Shown here one piece after another: positions 47,944 through 56,157 of a stretch of 64,000 nucleotides of DNA. A program made the position numbers and the translations under genes. This DNA comes from Leuconostoc rapi (lineage in GTDB: Bacteria > Bacillota > Bacilli > Lactobacillales > Lactobacillaceae). The first letter of the stretch is position 1. Each line of letters opens with the position of its first letter. The stretch spans positions 1 to 64,000 of the forward strand of contig NZ_JAFBEK010000005.1 in NCBI RefSeq assembly GCF_016908715.1, written 5' to 3'. The notes beneath the pieces are model-generated. The model did not search any database, was not told the origin of the DNA, and saw nothing but the letters and a program-made list of their open reading frames with translations.

Positions 47944-48965
47944 TAATTTAACTCCCTTAGTGCTTTAAGCAACTTATGTTGAATTGTTGGCAACGACAAC
48001 TTTTGCCAATCATCTAATGATAAATACGCTTGATTTTCTCTTGGTGTCAGTTCTTGTCGCACGAGCCAAATTTCCCAACGTCGATGTGTGAACACGTGAG
48101 TAATTGGTTTAATGTTAAGCTGCTGCCCATTAATCTCCTCAATACTATTGATTTCTACTAATGGGAAGGTCCAAAATCCTGCCAACAGCCCCTTGTCAGG
48201 CCGATGTTCAAATAATAATTCACCTTGTTTTTCAGAAACGATAGCCATATACTGTTGTTTCACAGGCTTTTTCTTTTTCGTTTTAACTGGATAAGACAAT
48301 TCCACACCATCACGAAAAGCAGCGTTGAATGCCCGTACAGGCGAACCCTGACTATCAGGATTTTTCGCTGTCATATAACTTGATCCCAAGTCCATGATTG
48401 CTTGGTTAAAGTCACCAGGGCGTAGTGGGTCAACAATTGGTAAAATAGCATCATAAAAAACCTTGCGCGCTTTTGTATTAGCGATATCATCATCAATCTT
48501 AAGTAAGCGACTAAACACACGATAGGCATTACCATCAACTGCTGGGACAACCTCGCCAAAACTAATCGAAGCAATTGCAGCTGATGTATAAGGTCCAACC
48601 CCCGGTAACATCTGTAAATCGTCAGCGCTTTCTGGCCAATGGCCATGTAAATCATTAACGATATACTGAGCCGCCTTTTGTAAATTACGCGCACGTGAAT
48701 AGTAGCCCAAGCCTTCCCAAAGTTTCAGAACTTGTTCCTCAGGTGCCTGCGCTAAATCTTTTACAGTTGGCAAAGCTGTCATGAAACGTTCATAATAAGG
48801 TAAAACCGTATCTACTTGTGTTTGTTGTAGCATAATCTCAGAAACGAGTACACGATAGGGCGCATGATTTAATCGCCAAGGTAAATTAGCGCGCCCTTCG
48901 TTATCATACCAATCAAGTAACGTTCGTTGAAAATCTTTAATTGTTTGTTCAGACCATATTTCCAT
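47943..48965 (-). CDS. mutY: A/G-specific adenine glycosylase MutY, without Fe-S cluster
   Basis: A 340-residue protein with the HhH-GPD glycosylase domain (catalytic Glu43 in SEIMLQQTQV, LPGVGPYTSAAIAS, Asp144 in PAVDGNAYR) and a NUDIX-like C-terminal domain that recognises 8-oxoG. It removes A opposite 8-oxoG. The C-x6-C-x2-C-x5-C cluster site is replaced by Met198, Ser205, Ser208 and Asn214, and no other Cys is present in the protein, so it cannot hold a [4Fe-4S] cluster. Clusterless MutYs are known in Lactobacillales and Entamoeba. The start has no Shine-Dalgarno, and TACAAT lies close upstream. Confidence 0.93.
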   Translation of the reverse strand: MEIWSEQTIKDFQRTLLDWYDNEGRANLPWRLNHAPYRVLVSEIMLQQTQVDTVLPYYERFMTALPTVKDLAQAPEEQVLKLWEGLGYYSRARNLQKAAQYIVNDLHGHWPESADDLQMLPGVGPYTSAAIASISFGEVVPAVDGNAYRVFSRLLKIDDDIANTKARKVFYDAILPIVDPLRPGDFNQAIMDLGSSYMTAKNPDSQGSPVRAFNAAFRDGVELSYPVKTKKKKPVKQQYMAIVSEKQGELLFEHRPDKGLLAGFWTFPLVEINSIEEINGQQLNIKPITHVFTHRRWEIWLVRQELTPRENQAYLSLDDWQKLSLPTIQHKLLKALRELN

Positions 48966-49021
48966 ATATCTATTGTACCCTAGTTTTCACGATTTTTAGA
49001 AACTCTTATGAAGTTTAAACC

Positions 49022-49050
49022 TTGATTTTTTGAGGTATATAACGTATAAT
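49022..49050 (+). promoter_or_regulatory. Promoter of the small basic protein gene
   Basis: TTGATT (49022-49027), a 17-bp spacer and TATAAT (49045-49050). Confidence 0.8.
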
Positions 49051-49091
49051 AATATCTTGTATGTAAAACATTTGAAAAAGGAGTACCCATC

Positions 49092-49235
49092 ATGGCATTA
49101 AAGAAGCCGCTTAATTCATTCGCCCGTGCTCGCAAGGTCGGACACAACTCAGCCAAGAAGCAACGTCAAACTGCTATCGCAAAGTTGCAACAATGGGCAA
49201 AAGGTAAAACAGAAGAATTACCTGTAACAAAGTAG
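49092..49235 (+). CDS. Small basic protein of 47 residues, unknown function
   Basis: An ORF with its own consensus promoter, a strong AAAAAGGAG and a tight terminator encodes 47 residues starting MALKKPLNSFARARKVGHNS. It is rich in Lys and Arg, with a predicted amphipathic helix, and lacks Cys. The complete expression unit makes it a real gene despite its size. The charge suggests binding to RNA, DNA or the ribosome (inference). I recognise no family. Confidence 0.8.
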   Translation: MALKKPLNSFARARKVGHNSAKKQRQTAIAKLQQWAKGKTEELPVTK

Positions 49236-49251
49236 TTTAATTTCTTTGGGC

Positions 49252-49279
49252 AAAAAACCAGTAAATATACTGGTTTTTT
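49252..49279 (+). terminator. Terminator of the small basic protein gene
   Basis: Stem AAAAAACCAGTA/TACTGGTTTTTT, directly after the ORF. Confidence 0.88.
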
Positions 49280-49352
49280 GTTTACATCTTTATTCCGATA
49301 TTACTGCTAATATTTTGTTATACTTTATTTAACAAGAAAGGGTGGATACCAT

Positions 49353-50756
49353 TTGAATATATCACAAAAACAAAAATCAATTTTGACGATATTAGTAATC
49401 GGCGCATTTCTCGGATTTCTAAACCAAACGCTGATGAACGTTGCTTTGCCTAATATCATGAGCGAATTTCATATTGATACTGGTCTTGGTCAGTGGATTA
49501 CAAACGGTTATATGCTTGTCAACGGCATCATGGTCCCCCTGACCGCCTTCTTAATCCAACGACTAACAACACGCCGATTATACCTGTCAGCTGTGGGATT
49601 ATTTGCTATCGGCACGTTAATAGCAGGGTTTGCGCCTAACTTTACAGTCCTTATCACAGGACGTATGATTCAAGCAATGGGTGCTGGTGTCTTTGGGCCT
49701 CTCATGAACGTCGTTGTCATGAATCTATTTACCCCTGACAAACGTGGTGGCGCCATGGGCCTTATTGGTTTGGCCCTCAACTTTGCCCCTACACTAGGGC
49801 CAACGCTATCTGGTTTTATTGTCACTAATCTTTCCTGGCGTTTCTTATTTTTTATTGTTGCCCCTTTGATTATTGCTAACTTTATACTCGCTTACTTTTT
49901 ATTACAAAATATCGGCGAACCAAAAATGCTTAAATTTGACTTTTTGAGCGTCGTTTTATCCAGTATCGGTCTTGGTTCCTTACTTTACGGTTTTTCTAAC
50001 GCTGGTGCAACCCCTTGGTCAGATTTTACTGTTTGGGGATTTATCATTATTGGTATTCTTGTGACAACATTATTTGTTTGGCGCCAATTTTTAACCGAGA
50101 CACCATTACTTAATATGGCTGTTTTCACACATCGCGAATTTGTGCTGGCTATGCTAATTAACATCGTTTTGATGATTTCAATGTATGGTGGTGCGCTAAT
50201 GCTACCACTGTACATGCAGACTGTTCGCGGTTCTTCTGCATTGGTATCAGGCCTTGTTTTGTTCCCTGGAGCCTTAGTTACCGCATTCTTATCACCTTGG
50301 AGCGGTCGTTTGTATGATCGCTATGGTGTTAAATATCTCACTTTAGCAGGTATCTTAATTACTGCGTTGGGTACATTTATTTTATCCGCCCTAACCCTAG
50401 CAACACCATTTTGGATTATTGTCAGTGGTCAATTTATTCGACAGCTCGGTTTGGTCCTTGTCCTCATGCCAATTCAAACAGAAGCCTTCAACGCCTTACC
50501 ATTAGCACTTATGCCTGATGGTTCAGCAATGTTTACAACAATTCGACAACTTGCTGCATCATTTGGGACGGCCGCATTAGTAACAATTATGACTAAATCT
50601 GCCATGAATTACGGTACTACGCACAGAAGCATGTTAGACACACTCATTCAACTACATGGTATTAAAACAACATTCTTCATAGCTGCCTTATTAATGCTCG
50701 TTGCTGCAGCATTAACGCTCTTATTTAGTAACAAAGCACCTATCGATCGCGTTTGA
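49353..50756 (+). CDS. MFS drug exporter, DHA2 family
   Basis: A 467-residue transporter, shorter than 14-helix EmrB proteins but of the DHA2 style: LNQTLMNVALPNIMSEF in helix 1, GYMLVNGIMVPLTAFL, motif A-like RLTTRRLYL, and motif C-like GPTLSGFI in helix 5. It exports drugs or other compounds by proton antiport. The start is TTG at 49353, eight bases after AAAGGGTGG. A very long bidirectional terminator follows. Confidence 0.85.
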   Translation: MNISQKQKSILTILVIGAFLGFLNQTLMNVALPNIMSEFHIDTGLGQWITNGYMLVNGIMVPLTAFLIQRLTTRRLYLSAVGLFAIGTLIAGFAPNFTVLITGRMIQAMGAGVFGPLMNVVVMNLFTPDKRGGAMGLIGLALNFAPTLGPTLSGFIVTNLSWRFLFFIVAPLIIANFILAYFLLQNIGEPKMLKFDFLSVVLSSIGLGSLLYGFSNAGATPWSDFTVWGFIIIGILVTTLFVWRQFLTETPLLNMAVFTHREFVLAMLINIVLMISMYGGALMLPLYMQTVRGSSALVSGLVLFPGALVTAFLSPWSGRLYDRYGVKYLTLAGILITALGTFILSALTLATPFWIIVSGQFIRQLGLVLVLMPIQTEAFNALPLALMPDGSAMFTTIRQLAASFGTAALVTIMTKSAMNYGTTHRSMLDTLIQLHGIKTTFFIAALLMLVAAALTLLFSNKAPIDRV

Positions 50757-50772
50757 TCAAAGCACCACGACC

Positions 50773-50839
50773 ATGACATAAAACATCAAAAAAGACGCAT
50801 ATCAGTGATGTGCGTCTTTTTTGATGTTTTTTATGTCAT
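50773..50839. terminator. Very long bidirectional terminator
   Basis: A nearly perfect inverted repeat with a stem of almost 29 bp, including CATCAAAAAAGACGCA, and a nine-base loop, between convergent genes. The stem is unusually long because the T and A runs are themselves paired. Confidence 0.88.
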
Positions 50840-51646
50840 TTATATATCTGCCGCTGCCCAATGATTAATAGGACCAAACTGATGGCCAACTGCAATTTCA
50901 TTTTCAATGGCTGCTGTCGTGACATCGTGACCAATGCGGATAGCTTGTTCGACAGTCTGCCCCTTAGCCAATTCAGCTGCAATTGTGGCGCTTAGTGTAT
51001 CACCTGTGCCATTAATATGCGTCGTGTCAAAATACCGATGACGTAACCAAAAATCATGCCCATCAGCTAGCAAAACATAATCAGCCACCTCAGATTGATC
51101 TATTTGATTATGCCACCCTTTAACAACAACATTGTTCACACCCAACTTTTGAATTGCTTTAGCTGCTTCACGTTGGGTCGCTTCTGAATTAATTGTAAGA
51201 CCTGTTAACAATTGGGCTTCAAAAAAATTTGGTGTTGCTACTTCGGCCAGAGGTAACAATAACTCTTTTAGCGCTTGAAATGCGCTTTCAGCCAAAAGCT
51301 GCGCCCCATGTTTCGTTGTAATTACAGGATCAACTACTAGTGGCCCAAACTCATACTTCTGATATGCCCGAACAACAGTTTTAATTAAAGGTGCATCAGA
51401 AAGCATGCCTGTTTTACTGGCACGAATCTTAAAATCATCAGCTAGTACTTCAAACTGTTTCTCAATAAATGCTAATGGTAGCGTTTCAGATGCATGAATA
51501 CCATATGAATTTCCAGCCACAGCAGCCACAAGTACGCTCATACCATATGTTTTTCGAATAAAAAATGTATGTAAATCAGCTTGTAAACCTGCTGAACCAT
51601 CTGAATCCGATCCAGCAATTGTTAAAGCCTGTGGAAATTCATTCAT
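50840..51646 (-). CDS. thiD: Hydroxymethylpyrimidine/phosphomethylpyrimidine kinase (ThiD-like)
   Basis: A 268-residue ribokinase-fold enzyme. The N-terminal ALTIAGSDSDGSAGLQADL is the ThiD signature, and the anion hole HINGTGDTLSATIAAEL holds the catalytic Asp. It phosphorylates HMP and HMP-P for thiamine, or pyridoxal in some members. GAGG lies ten bases before the ATG at 51646; an ATG at 51652 is also possible. No other thi gene is adjacent, so a salvage or pyridoxine-kinase role is possible. Confidence 0.85.
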   Translation of the reverse strand: MNEFPQALTIAGSDSDGSAGLQADLHTFFIRKTYGMSVLVAAVAGNSYGIHASETLPLAFIEKQFEVLADDFKIRASKTGMLSDAPLIKTVVRAYQKYEFGPLVVDPVITTKHGAQLLAESAFQALKELLLPLAEVATPNFFEAQLLTGLTINSEATQREAAKAIQKLGVNNVVVKGWHNQIDQSEVADYVLLADGHDFWLRHRYFDTTHINGTGDTLSATIAAELAKGQTVEQAIRIGHDVTTAAIENEIAVGHQFGPINHWAAADI

Positions 51647-51725
51647 AATCATCTAACCTCTTTTTAATAAATTATAGTTTACTATATTATAGGACAACTC
51701 GGATAGATTAGCTAACTAATTATAG

Positions 51726-52205
51726 TCACTTATGGTAGGGTGAACCTTGTTGAATCATAAAAGCACGATAAATTTGTTCAACGAGCACAAGTCGCATGAG
51801 TTGATGAGGCAATGTCAATAACCCAAAGCTTATTTTTAAATTAGCACGTTGTTTAATCATTGGGTCAAGTCCCAGTGAACCACCAATAATAAACGTTATA
51901 TCTGAATAACCAGCTACTGTAATATCAACCATTTTTTGGGCAAATTCCTCTGATGCCAATTGTTTTCCTTCAATAGCCAAGACAATGACAAAGTCTCGAG
52001 GGCCAATTTTTTCCTGAATACGTTGGCCTTCTTTAGACATAATTTGTTTATTCTGCGCAATACTAGCTTTCTCAGGCGTTTTTTCATCAGGTAATTCGAT
52101 CAACGTTGTTTTAGCAAAACGCGATAATCGTTTAATATACTCCGCTATCCCCTCCTTGAGATAGGTTTCTTTCAATTTACCAACTGTAATTAATTTGATG
52201 TTCAT
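51726..52205 (-). CDS. rlmH: 23S rRNA pseudouridine-1915 N3-methyltransferase RlmH
   Basis: A 159-residue SPOUT methyltransferase. The typical start [13 protein letters not shown], the SAM knot region [11 protein letters not shown] and the C-terminus [18 protein letters not shown]...GSPYHK are intact. It methylates m3-Psi1915 in helix 69. In staphylococci the 3' end of this gene (orfX) is the integration site of SCC elements; here no insertion is present. It lies beside a DnaA-box cluster. Confidence 0.96.
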   Translation of the reverse strand: MNIKLITVGKLKETYLKEGIAEYIKRLSRFAKTTLIELPDEKTPEKASIAQNKQIMSKEGQRIQEKIGPRDFVIVLAIEGKQLASEEFAQKMVDITVAGYSDITFIIGGSLGLDPMIKQRANLKISFGLLTLPHQLMRLVLVEQIYRAFMIQQGSPYHK

Positions 52206-52846
52206 TTTTCTTCAACTTTAAACTTTCTTAATAATATTATCCCTAGCGCAAACATTTGTGTTGTTTTACTTATCCACAATTATCCACACGAACAACTTGT
52301 TTGTAAAATCTATGTAAAGCTATTATACCAGTTATTTACATGTTCGCATTATTATTTATCCACATTTTTTTCAATTTTTGAACAAAATTGTGTATAACTT
52401 TTAAAAGGCTCTTTAAGGCTATTTGGACAAATTATGTCCTATCAATTAATACTTATCCACAGTTTTCCACTTTTTTATCCACAACTGTGGATAAGCACAT
52501 TTGTTCCCTTGACGATACAAATACTTCTAAAACGGAACGTTAGCATTTAGATCGTTTAATTGCCCATTCAACACTTCAAAAGACAAAAAATTAATTAAAA
52601 CACGTACATTTAACAAATACATCGTATTTCAACGTAAAAATACGCCTCCTAAGAGGTGCTTATGACTCTTTTTAAGCTTTCTTTATCTTTTTCATCAGTT
52701 TTCCACATAGTTTTTATTAGTTATCAACAAATTATTCACGTTTACAATCGATTATCAACATTTTGCAATAGTTTTCAACATTATCAGAAAACGCCTATTT
52801 TCATCGTTTTGTCAACAAAAGGTAAAGAAAAAACTAACGGAATCCG
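52206..52846. other. DnaA-box cluster, possible replication-origin element
   Basis: A 641-base AT-rich gap without genes. Seven perfect DnaA boxes (TTATNCACA) lie within 225 bp: plus strand at 52270, 52280, 52356, 52453 and 52475; minus strand at 52389-52397 and 52486-52494. Degenerate boxes follow near 52699-52760 (TTTTCCACA, TTATCAACA twice, TTATTCACG). Two of the boxes form an inverted pair separated by two bases. An AT-rich stretch lies at 52585-52625. dnaA and dnaN are not adjacent, and the genes on both sides run leftward, so oriC proper is not proven. Confidence 0.7.
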
Positions 52847-52855
52847 TTAGTTTGC
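52827..52855 (-). terminator. Terminator of the walRK-htrA operon
   Basis: Stem AAACTAACGG/CCGTTAGTTT with loop ATT and a T run on minus; its 5' arm overlaps the last codons of htrA. Confidence 0.8.
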
Positions 52856-53986
52856 TAGTTTCTGAGTTAATTTAACTTTCACTGTCTTTTTAGTATCATG
52901 GTGATAATAGGTAATGGTGGCTGTGTCGTTCAGGTCGTGCTTATATAAGGCTTCTCGTAACTCTGCCTGGCCCATAACCTTTTTACCGTCAATTTCAGTA
53001 ATGACATCATACTTTGTTAAGCCAGCCTTGTCTGCTGGGCCATCCTTCGTCGTGCTCATTACAACAACGCCACCAGTAATATTTGCTGGAATTTTAAGTA
53101 ATGATTTTTGATCGTCAACAGTGACAGCAGAAAGTTCAACCAATCCAATACCAATTGCCGGTCGCGTTACCTTGCCGTCCTTAACCAATTTATTAACAAT
53201 ATCAACGACTTGGTCTGATGGAATAGCGAACCCCATCCCCTCAACACTTGTACCAGAAGATGATGATGATAACTTCATAGAATTAATACCAACAACTTGA
53301 CCAGCAAAGTTGACAAGCGGACCACCAGAATTTCCAGGGTTAATGGCAGCATCCGTTTGAATGACGGTTGAACCACCATAGTTTTGACCATTCTCTGAAG
53401 TTGTCGCTACCAGACGCTTTTTGGCAGAGATAATACCCTCAGTTACTGAAGAAGCATACTCCGATCCTAAAGGTGAGCCAATTGCGAGTACTTTTTGTCC
53501 AACTTGTATGTTATTAGAATCGCCAAAGTCTGCTGTCGCTTTGACATTTTCTGAGCTAATTTTTAGAACTGCTAAATCCGTCATTGCATCTTTACCTACA
53601 AGGGTTGCAATGACTTTTTTACCATCATGTAACATCACCTGCAGTTGTGCAGCCCCATCAATAACATGATTATTTGTCACAATATAGGCATCACTGCCTG
53701 CTTTTTTGTAAATCACACCCGATCCTTCAGATGCTTCTTGATAAGTGTTACTACCATCCTTAGAAAAATTCAGTACAGAAACGACAGCATCAGAAATTTT
53801 ATTATAAGCTGTCGTTGCCGTGGCATTATTAGCTATTTTTACTGTTTTGTCAGCTTTTGTATTCACTTTTTGAGTTGATGTTTGTAAATTTTCAAGACTA
53901 TTTTGTCCATATAAAACAACCCCGCCACCGATAATACCGGCGATTGCGCCAGTTATTACGACCGTTGTTAATGATTTTTGTGCCAT
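52847..53986 (-). CDS. htrA: Serine protease HtrA/DegP
   Basis: A 379-residue membrane-anchored protease. One N-terminal helix (about 7-27) is followed by a trypsin-like domain with the triad His in TNNHVID, Asp in AMTDLAVL and Ser in INPGNSGGPL, then one PDZ domain (about 275-375). It degrades misfolded surface proteins. The ATG at 53986, after GGTGG, was preferred to the GTG nine bases upstream. It is the last gene of the walRK operon. Confidence 0.94.
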   Translation of the reverse strand: MAQKSLTTVVITGAIAGIIGGGVVLYGQNSLENLQTSTQKVNTKADKTVKIANNATATTAYNKISDAVVSVLNFSKDGSNTYQEASEGSGVIYKKAGSDAYIVTNNHVIDGAAQLQVMLHDGKKVIATLVGKDAMTDLAVLKISSENVKATADFGDSNNIQVGQKVLAIGSPLGSEYASSVTEGIISAKKRLVATTSENGQNYGGSTVIQTDAAINPGNSGGPLVNFAGQVVGINSMKLSSSSSGTSVEGMGFAIPSDQVVDIVNKLVKDGKVTRPAIGIGLVELSAVTVDDQKSLLKIPANITGGVVVMSTTKDGPADKAGLTKYDVITEIDGKKVMGQAELREALYKHDLNDTATITYYHHDTKKTVKVKLTQKLAN

Positions 53987-54048
53987 TTTAATCACCCACC
54001 AATTGAATTATTCTTATTATAACGCATAAAAATTAATATTAAATTAAA

Positions 54049-54825
54049 TTACTCCGATAAATTATCACCAGTGAAAGCATTAATTTTCAAAATATATTTT
54101 TCATTACCACTATGCGCCTCAAATGCCCAAACTGGCAAGTAAATATCATACCCATTAACAGTAAGACTTTTATCATATGATAAATAGCCTGAAGATAAAC
54201 GATCACCACTATCTAACTCATTATACCGATACAATGCGACAATGGCCTCTTCTTCAGTAATTGTAGCACGATCATCGCGGAGTCGTTGCACGTTAACGAT
54301 CTGCCTCTGAACAAATCCAGTAATTTTACCTTCTTTATTATATTGAAAAGTCATTGTCCCATTATCAGAAATTACTGGTAATCCTCTAATACGTTGGGAG
54401 TAAACACTGTCCGAATTCGTTTTATCTGCCGTTAACACAGGATTATAACGATATCCTCCGCGGTTTGCAATTGTTAGCGGGTTATGACTATTAGCAGAAA
54501 TAACCGTTTCTTTCTTTGGTAATTCTGGCGTTTTAAGTTTAACAGTTACTGTGTCTGATTGACTATTGGTGGTCACATTTAACCCAGAAGGTAAAGTCAT
54601 GGTACCTTTATCACCACGCTGTGCAGCAATATAGCCACTATATTGAACCGTAGTGCTAAACTTTGGTAAATGAATTTTCTGTTTTTTCATTTCGGTAATG
54701 ATGTTAGCATTAGCATCCGTTATCTGTTCATTAGGCACTTGGCCTGCACGCCACCAGTTAAGCAGAAAAATATCTAACAAAAAAAACAAAACGAGCATTA
54801 AGACTTTAAGTCGTTTAAATTGCAT
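54049..54825 (-). CDS. yycI: Two-component system regulatory protein YycI
   Basis: A 258-residue protein with one N-terminal membrane helix (about 6-24) and an extracellular domain ending in VWAFEAHSGNEKYILKINAFTG, typical of the YycI fold. YycI and YycH bind WalK through their helices and modulate its activity. Fourth gene of the walRK operon, 33 bases after yycH. Confidence 0.88.
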   Translation of the reverse strand: MQFKRLKVLMLVLFFLLDIFLLNWWRAGQVPNEQITDANANIITEMKKQKIHLPKFSTTVQYSGYIAAQRGDKGTMTLPSGLNVTTNSQSDTVTVKLKTPELPKKETVISANSHNPLTIANRGGYRYNPVLTADKTNSDSVYSQRIRGLPVISDNGTMTFQYNKEGKITGFVQRQIVNVQRLRDDRATITEEEAIVALYRYNELDSGDRLSSGYLSYDKSLTVNGYDIYLPVWAFEAHSGNEKYILKINAFTGDNLSE

Positions 54826-54858
54826 ATTTTCCTCCTGATGTTTTTATTTCAACTCAGC

Positions 54859-56157
54859 TTACCGGTTTCGCAAATATGATGTCACACTCTGCCAACCACT
54901 ATGCGTTTCAATCATCCATGTAGGCTCCATGTTAACTGCTGCCTGACTATCTTCGTTAATTAACCATTCGTACCCTGGCGTAATAAAATTATAATCACTT
55001 GCCTTTACACCAGCATCCGTTAACTGTTTAATCACTGTCTCAGTTGCTGGCAGTTCAACATCTGATTGTCGATTAGGGACAGGCACACCAAGTTCATTAA
55101 GAGAATAAGTACTTGTTAAGTTACCATACTTATCCATGACCATATGAATAGCACCACTTTGCGACTGGAAATAAACTGGGAAGCCTTCAACATAGGTTCT
55201 AAATGTAATTTTCTTCCCATTATCTTGGCTTTCATAAAAACGTGTATCCGTTAGATCGAGCTGTAATAAGTTGATTTGTGAGAAATTAGAATTTAATCGG
55301 TCGAGATATGTTTTAGGTAACTTATTTTTTGGATTATGATCTTCAAATTTAACCGTTTCCCAAGATGGGTCATAAGTTATTTGCTGGTTATTTAATTTAT
55401 TCGTATACACCGTTTTAGTGTCATCTTGGGTAATCTTCAATTGATTCATCGTGCCTAAAAGTGAAGAAACATACGTTTTAGGATCCCGATGATTCACCAG
55501 ATAAGAATAAACCGGTAACTTGAATTTTTCTGGATAATTAAGGACAACCCGACCATTATAGGCTTTAAAATCAACTGTCAAATTGGTTGGTAATTTATTA
55601 ACCTGTTCCCATGTCTGACCGCTATTCAACTTACTCACTTTAACTGTTGTGACTTGATTCGTTTTGGTATTCACAAAATAACCATATTCTGTACGATCAA
55701 GAGACAAGACAAAATAGTTAAAATTAAAAGGCTTTTGCGCTGAAATATGCTGCTCATAACGCGTATTAAAATAAGAAATAGGAATCACATCAGGATAACG
55801 AAAAATTTGTGATTTCTTTGTTGATAAAATTTTTTTAATTTGACCTGTTGTGACTGTTTTGGTTTGTGCCTCATCAAATGTCGACTGTGTGACTGCACGT
55901 CGAATACCTTTAATTTTTTCATCAGTACCGTTCACAACGAGCTGTTGATGGCCATTAGATTGAGTCACAATATACTGCGTTGGTCGAAACATTTCTAACA
56001 ATCGTTGTTCCGGTTGCTGATTTTCAGATTGATCTGGCGCTTCATTTTTACCAAATGAGCTGAATACAAATCCTGTTAAAATTACCGAAAAAGTAATGGC
56101 TAAAATTAATGCCATATTCAAGAGTGTACTTTGGAAATATTTACGTCTATTCCGCAT
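54859..56157 (-). CDS. yycH: Two-component system activity regulator YycH
   Basis: A 432-residue protein with one membrane helix (about 11-33) and a large extracellular part. Its final segment VNMEPTWMIETHSGWQSV is YycH-like. The ATG at 56157 lies ten bases inside the 3' end of walK and is preceded by GGAGGACG; the longer frame to 56193 lacks support. It controls WalK together with YycI. Confidence 0.88.
   Translation of the reverse strand: MRNRRKYFQSTLLNMALILAITFSVILTGFVFSSFGKNEAPDQSENQQPEQRLLEMFRPTQYIVTQSNGHQQLVVNGTDEKIKGIRRAVTQSTFDEAQTKTVTTGQIKKILSTKKSQIFRYPDVIPISYFNTRYEQHISAQKPFNFNYFVLSLDRTEYGYFVNTKTNQVTTVKVSKLNSGQTWEQVNKLPTNLTVDFKAYNGRVVLNYPEKFKLPVYSYLVNHRDPKTYVSSLLGTMNQLKITQDDTKTVYTNKLNNQQITYDPSWETVKFEDHNPKNKLPKTYLDRLNSNFSQINLLQLDLTDTRFYESQDNGKKITFRTYVEGFPVYFQSQSGAIHMVMDKYGNLTSTYSLNELGVPVPNRQSDVELPATETVIKQLTDAGVKASDYNFITPGYEWLINEDSQAAVNMEPTWMIETHSGWQSVTSYLRNR

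Noticed and set aside
51726-51760. SCC-type insertion at the 3' end of rlmH
   Set aside because: The rlmH end is intact and followed directly by the thiD region; no att repeat or ccr gene.
52206-52846. Certain call of oriC
   Set aside because: No dnaA/dnaN, and gene orientation does not diverge here; kept as a DnaA-box cluster only.
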